Below are positions 63,167 through 64,000 of a DNA stretch of 64,000 nucleotides, piece after piece. The DNA lies in the NCBI GenBank assembly GCA_002786065.1, contig NHNY01000019.1, positions 248,001 through 312,000 of the forward strand, given 5' to 3'. Source of the DNA: Microcyclospora pomicola. Taxonomy: Eukaryota > Ascomycota > Dothideomycetes > Capnodiales. Below the pieces are notes generated by a model. That model did not search any database. It was not told the origin of the DNA and saw nothing but the letters and a program-made list of their open reading frames with translations. The position numbers and the translations under genes are program-made. How positions within the stretch are numbered: the stretch's first letter is position 1; every line of letters begins with the position of its first letter.

Positions 63167-63889
63167 ATGTCCACAACCATGCCCGCCCCCACCGACCATC
63201 ACACCTCCCCACCCTCTTCCGCCGCCGGTCTCACCAACAAAATCTCCTACATCCCGCTTCCCCCCGCCAAGCCCTTCCAATCCACCCTCCGCTACCCCTC
63301 CAACCGCAAGACCATCTACGACCGCAATCTGAACCGCACCAAAGCGACCGAGATCTCGCTCGCCAGCTTCTCCTACCTCTTCAACAGCCTGATCACCTAC
63401 CACCACGCCAAGTCCGGCTCCGTCAGCGAGATCGAGACCCGCCTGAACCGCGCCGGCTACCCGATCGGCGTCAAGCTGCTGGATCTGCTGCTGTACCGCC
63501 AACCCGTACGCGGCGTGCAGCGGCCGACGCGCATGCTCGATCTGCTGCAGTTCATCCACGGCACGGTGTGGCGGGCGCTGTTCGGGCGCAGCGCGGACGC
63601 GCTCGAGCAGAGCAACGACAAGAAGAACGAGTACATGATCGTCGACAACGAGCCGGTGGTCAACACGTATATCAGCATCCCAAAGGAGATGAGCCAGCTG
63701 AACTGCGCGGCGTTCGTGGCGGGCGTGATCGAGGGCATGTGTGATGCGGCCGGATTCGGGACCGAGGGCGTGTCGGCGCATTGGGCGGGCGAGGGCGATG
63801 AGATGTGGCCGGGCAAGACGATTTTCCTGCTCAGGTTCAAGCAGAGGGTGGTGGAAAGGGAGGAGGCGTTGAAGGCTGGTGGGGGATGA
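63167..63889 (+). CDS. TRS31: TRAPP complex subunit Trs31 (TRAPPC5)
   Basis: BET3-family subunit of the TRAPP tethering complexes that activate Ypt1/Rab1 at the Golgi. Intronless, 240 residues from MSTTMPAP; the frame is open upstream but has no earlier ATG. After a Pro/Ser/Thr leader, KTIYDRNLNRTKATEISLAS and FSYLFNSLITYHHAKSGSVS begin the fold. ETRLNRAGYPIGVKLLDLLL, RMLDLLQFIHGTVWRALFGR and EYMIVDNEPVVNTYISIPKE follow, with LNCAAFVAGVIEGMCDAAGF and KTIFLLRFKQRVVEREE at the end. These are the hallmark stretches of TRAPPC5. The gene is complete, 111 nt before the window end. Confidence 0.95.
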   Translation: MSTTMPAPTDHHTSPPSSAAGLTNKISYIPLPPAKPFQSTLRYPSNRKTIYDRNLNRTKATEISLASFSYLFNSLITYHHAKSGSVSEIETRLNRAGYPIGVKLLDLLLYRQPVRGVQRPTRMLDLLQFIHGTVWRALFGRSADALEQSNDKKNEYMIVDNEPVVNTYISIPKEMSQLNCAAFVAGVIEGMCDAAGFGTEGVSAHWAGEGDEMWPGKTIFLLRFKQRVVEREEALKAGGG

Positions 63890-64000
63890 ATGGTAGAATG
63901 AGATGAGTGGATGGGATTTATCCTGGAATGGTGCTGAGCCTGGACGGATCATGCATGCTAGCTTACTACACCAATGGGCAGCCCGGGTGCTATTGCTACA

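Noticed and set aside
63140-63952. 270-codon frame on the minus strand across TRS31
   Set aside because: Antisense to a complete TRAPPC5 protein; Val/Gly/Asp/His-rich and without motifs.
1-64000. tRNA genes, CRISPR arrays, LTR-type or other virus-like elements, biosynthetic cluster
   Set aside because: No B-box-like tRNA core, spaced direct repeats, reverse transcriptase or capsid-like frames, or PKS/NRPS/terpene motifs were seen by eye. A tRNA-finding program and a repeat search would be decisive.

Overview
The window is nuclear DNA of a filamentous ascomycete (Pezizomycotina; the class Dothideomycetes is a guess from protein flavour, not a demonstrated placement). The reasons are: about 23 protein genes spaced roughly 2-3 kb apart on both strands; short GT-AG introns, mostly 49-120 nt; fungal-type versions of SRP9/21, Pus4, Dpb11/Rad4, Gep4, Lcb2, Bre2/Ash2 and an Ecm21/Csr2-like alpha-arrestin; and no operons. 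One assembly gap of Ns lies at 22707-22882. I saw no rRNA, tRNA, CRISPR, intact transposon or LTR-type element.

Layout. 1-3552 has no recognisable gene. 3553-6323: SRP9/21 (-) and a DUF1308 protein (+) from a shared upstream region. 7017-8012: a C2H2 zinc-finger protein (-). 8722-12229: a Raf2-like RFTS-domain protein (-) divergent from the pseudouridine synthase PUS4 (+). 12806-16028: a Tim17-family-like membrane protein (-) divergent from eIF4B (+). 16951-18345: SmD3 (-) divergent from the mitochondrial PGP phosphatase GEP4 (+). 19188-20577: mitochondrial EF-Tu. 21370-23983: porphobilinogen deaminase HEM3 (-) divergent from a 4EHP-like eIF4E (+). 24308-26821: Dpb11/Rad4/TopBP1 (-). 29135-31594: alpha-arrestin (+). 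33485-35572: LCB2 (+). 36572-38088: 3-hydroxyisobutyryl-CoA hydrolase (-). 38759-40882: a Q/G/Y-rich vWA protein (-). 41473-42432: aprataxin (+). 43238-45087: a CCCH protein (+). 45613-52384: mitochondrial DNA polymerase MIP1 (+) convergent with PIF1 helicase (-). 52813-56550: a multi-C2H2 protein and bystin/ENP1 (both -), the latter divergent from Bre2/Ash2 (+). 59715-61343: a PARG-like protein (-). 63167-63889: the TRAPP subunit TRS31 (+).

Most genes are housekeeping. Three themes recur: RNA and translation (SRP9, PUS4, eIF4B, SmD3, EF-Tu, eIF4E, bystin, CCCH protein); mitochondrial function (GEP4, EF-Tu, HIBCH, MIP1, PIF1, the Tim17-like protein and perhaps an aprataxin isoform); and genome or chromatin maintenance (Dpb11, aprataxin, PIF1, MIP1, the PARG-like protein, the Raf2-like protein, Bre2). 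There is no clear secondary-metabolite cluster or selfish element. The points most worth following are the Raf2-like protein, the candidate dual starts (mitochondrial versus nuclear) of aprataxin and PIF1, the MIP1-PIF1 adjacency, a prion-like vWA protein, a CCCH protein with a conserved unassigned domain, and a zinc-finger gene whose coding-like sequence continues past its stop in another frame. All exon coordinates were worked out by hand from splice signals and reading-frame continuity; they are predictions without RNA evidence.
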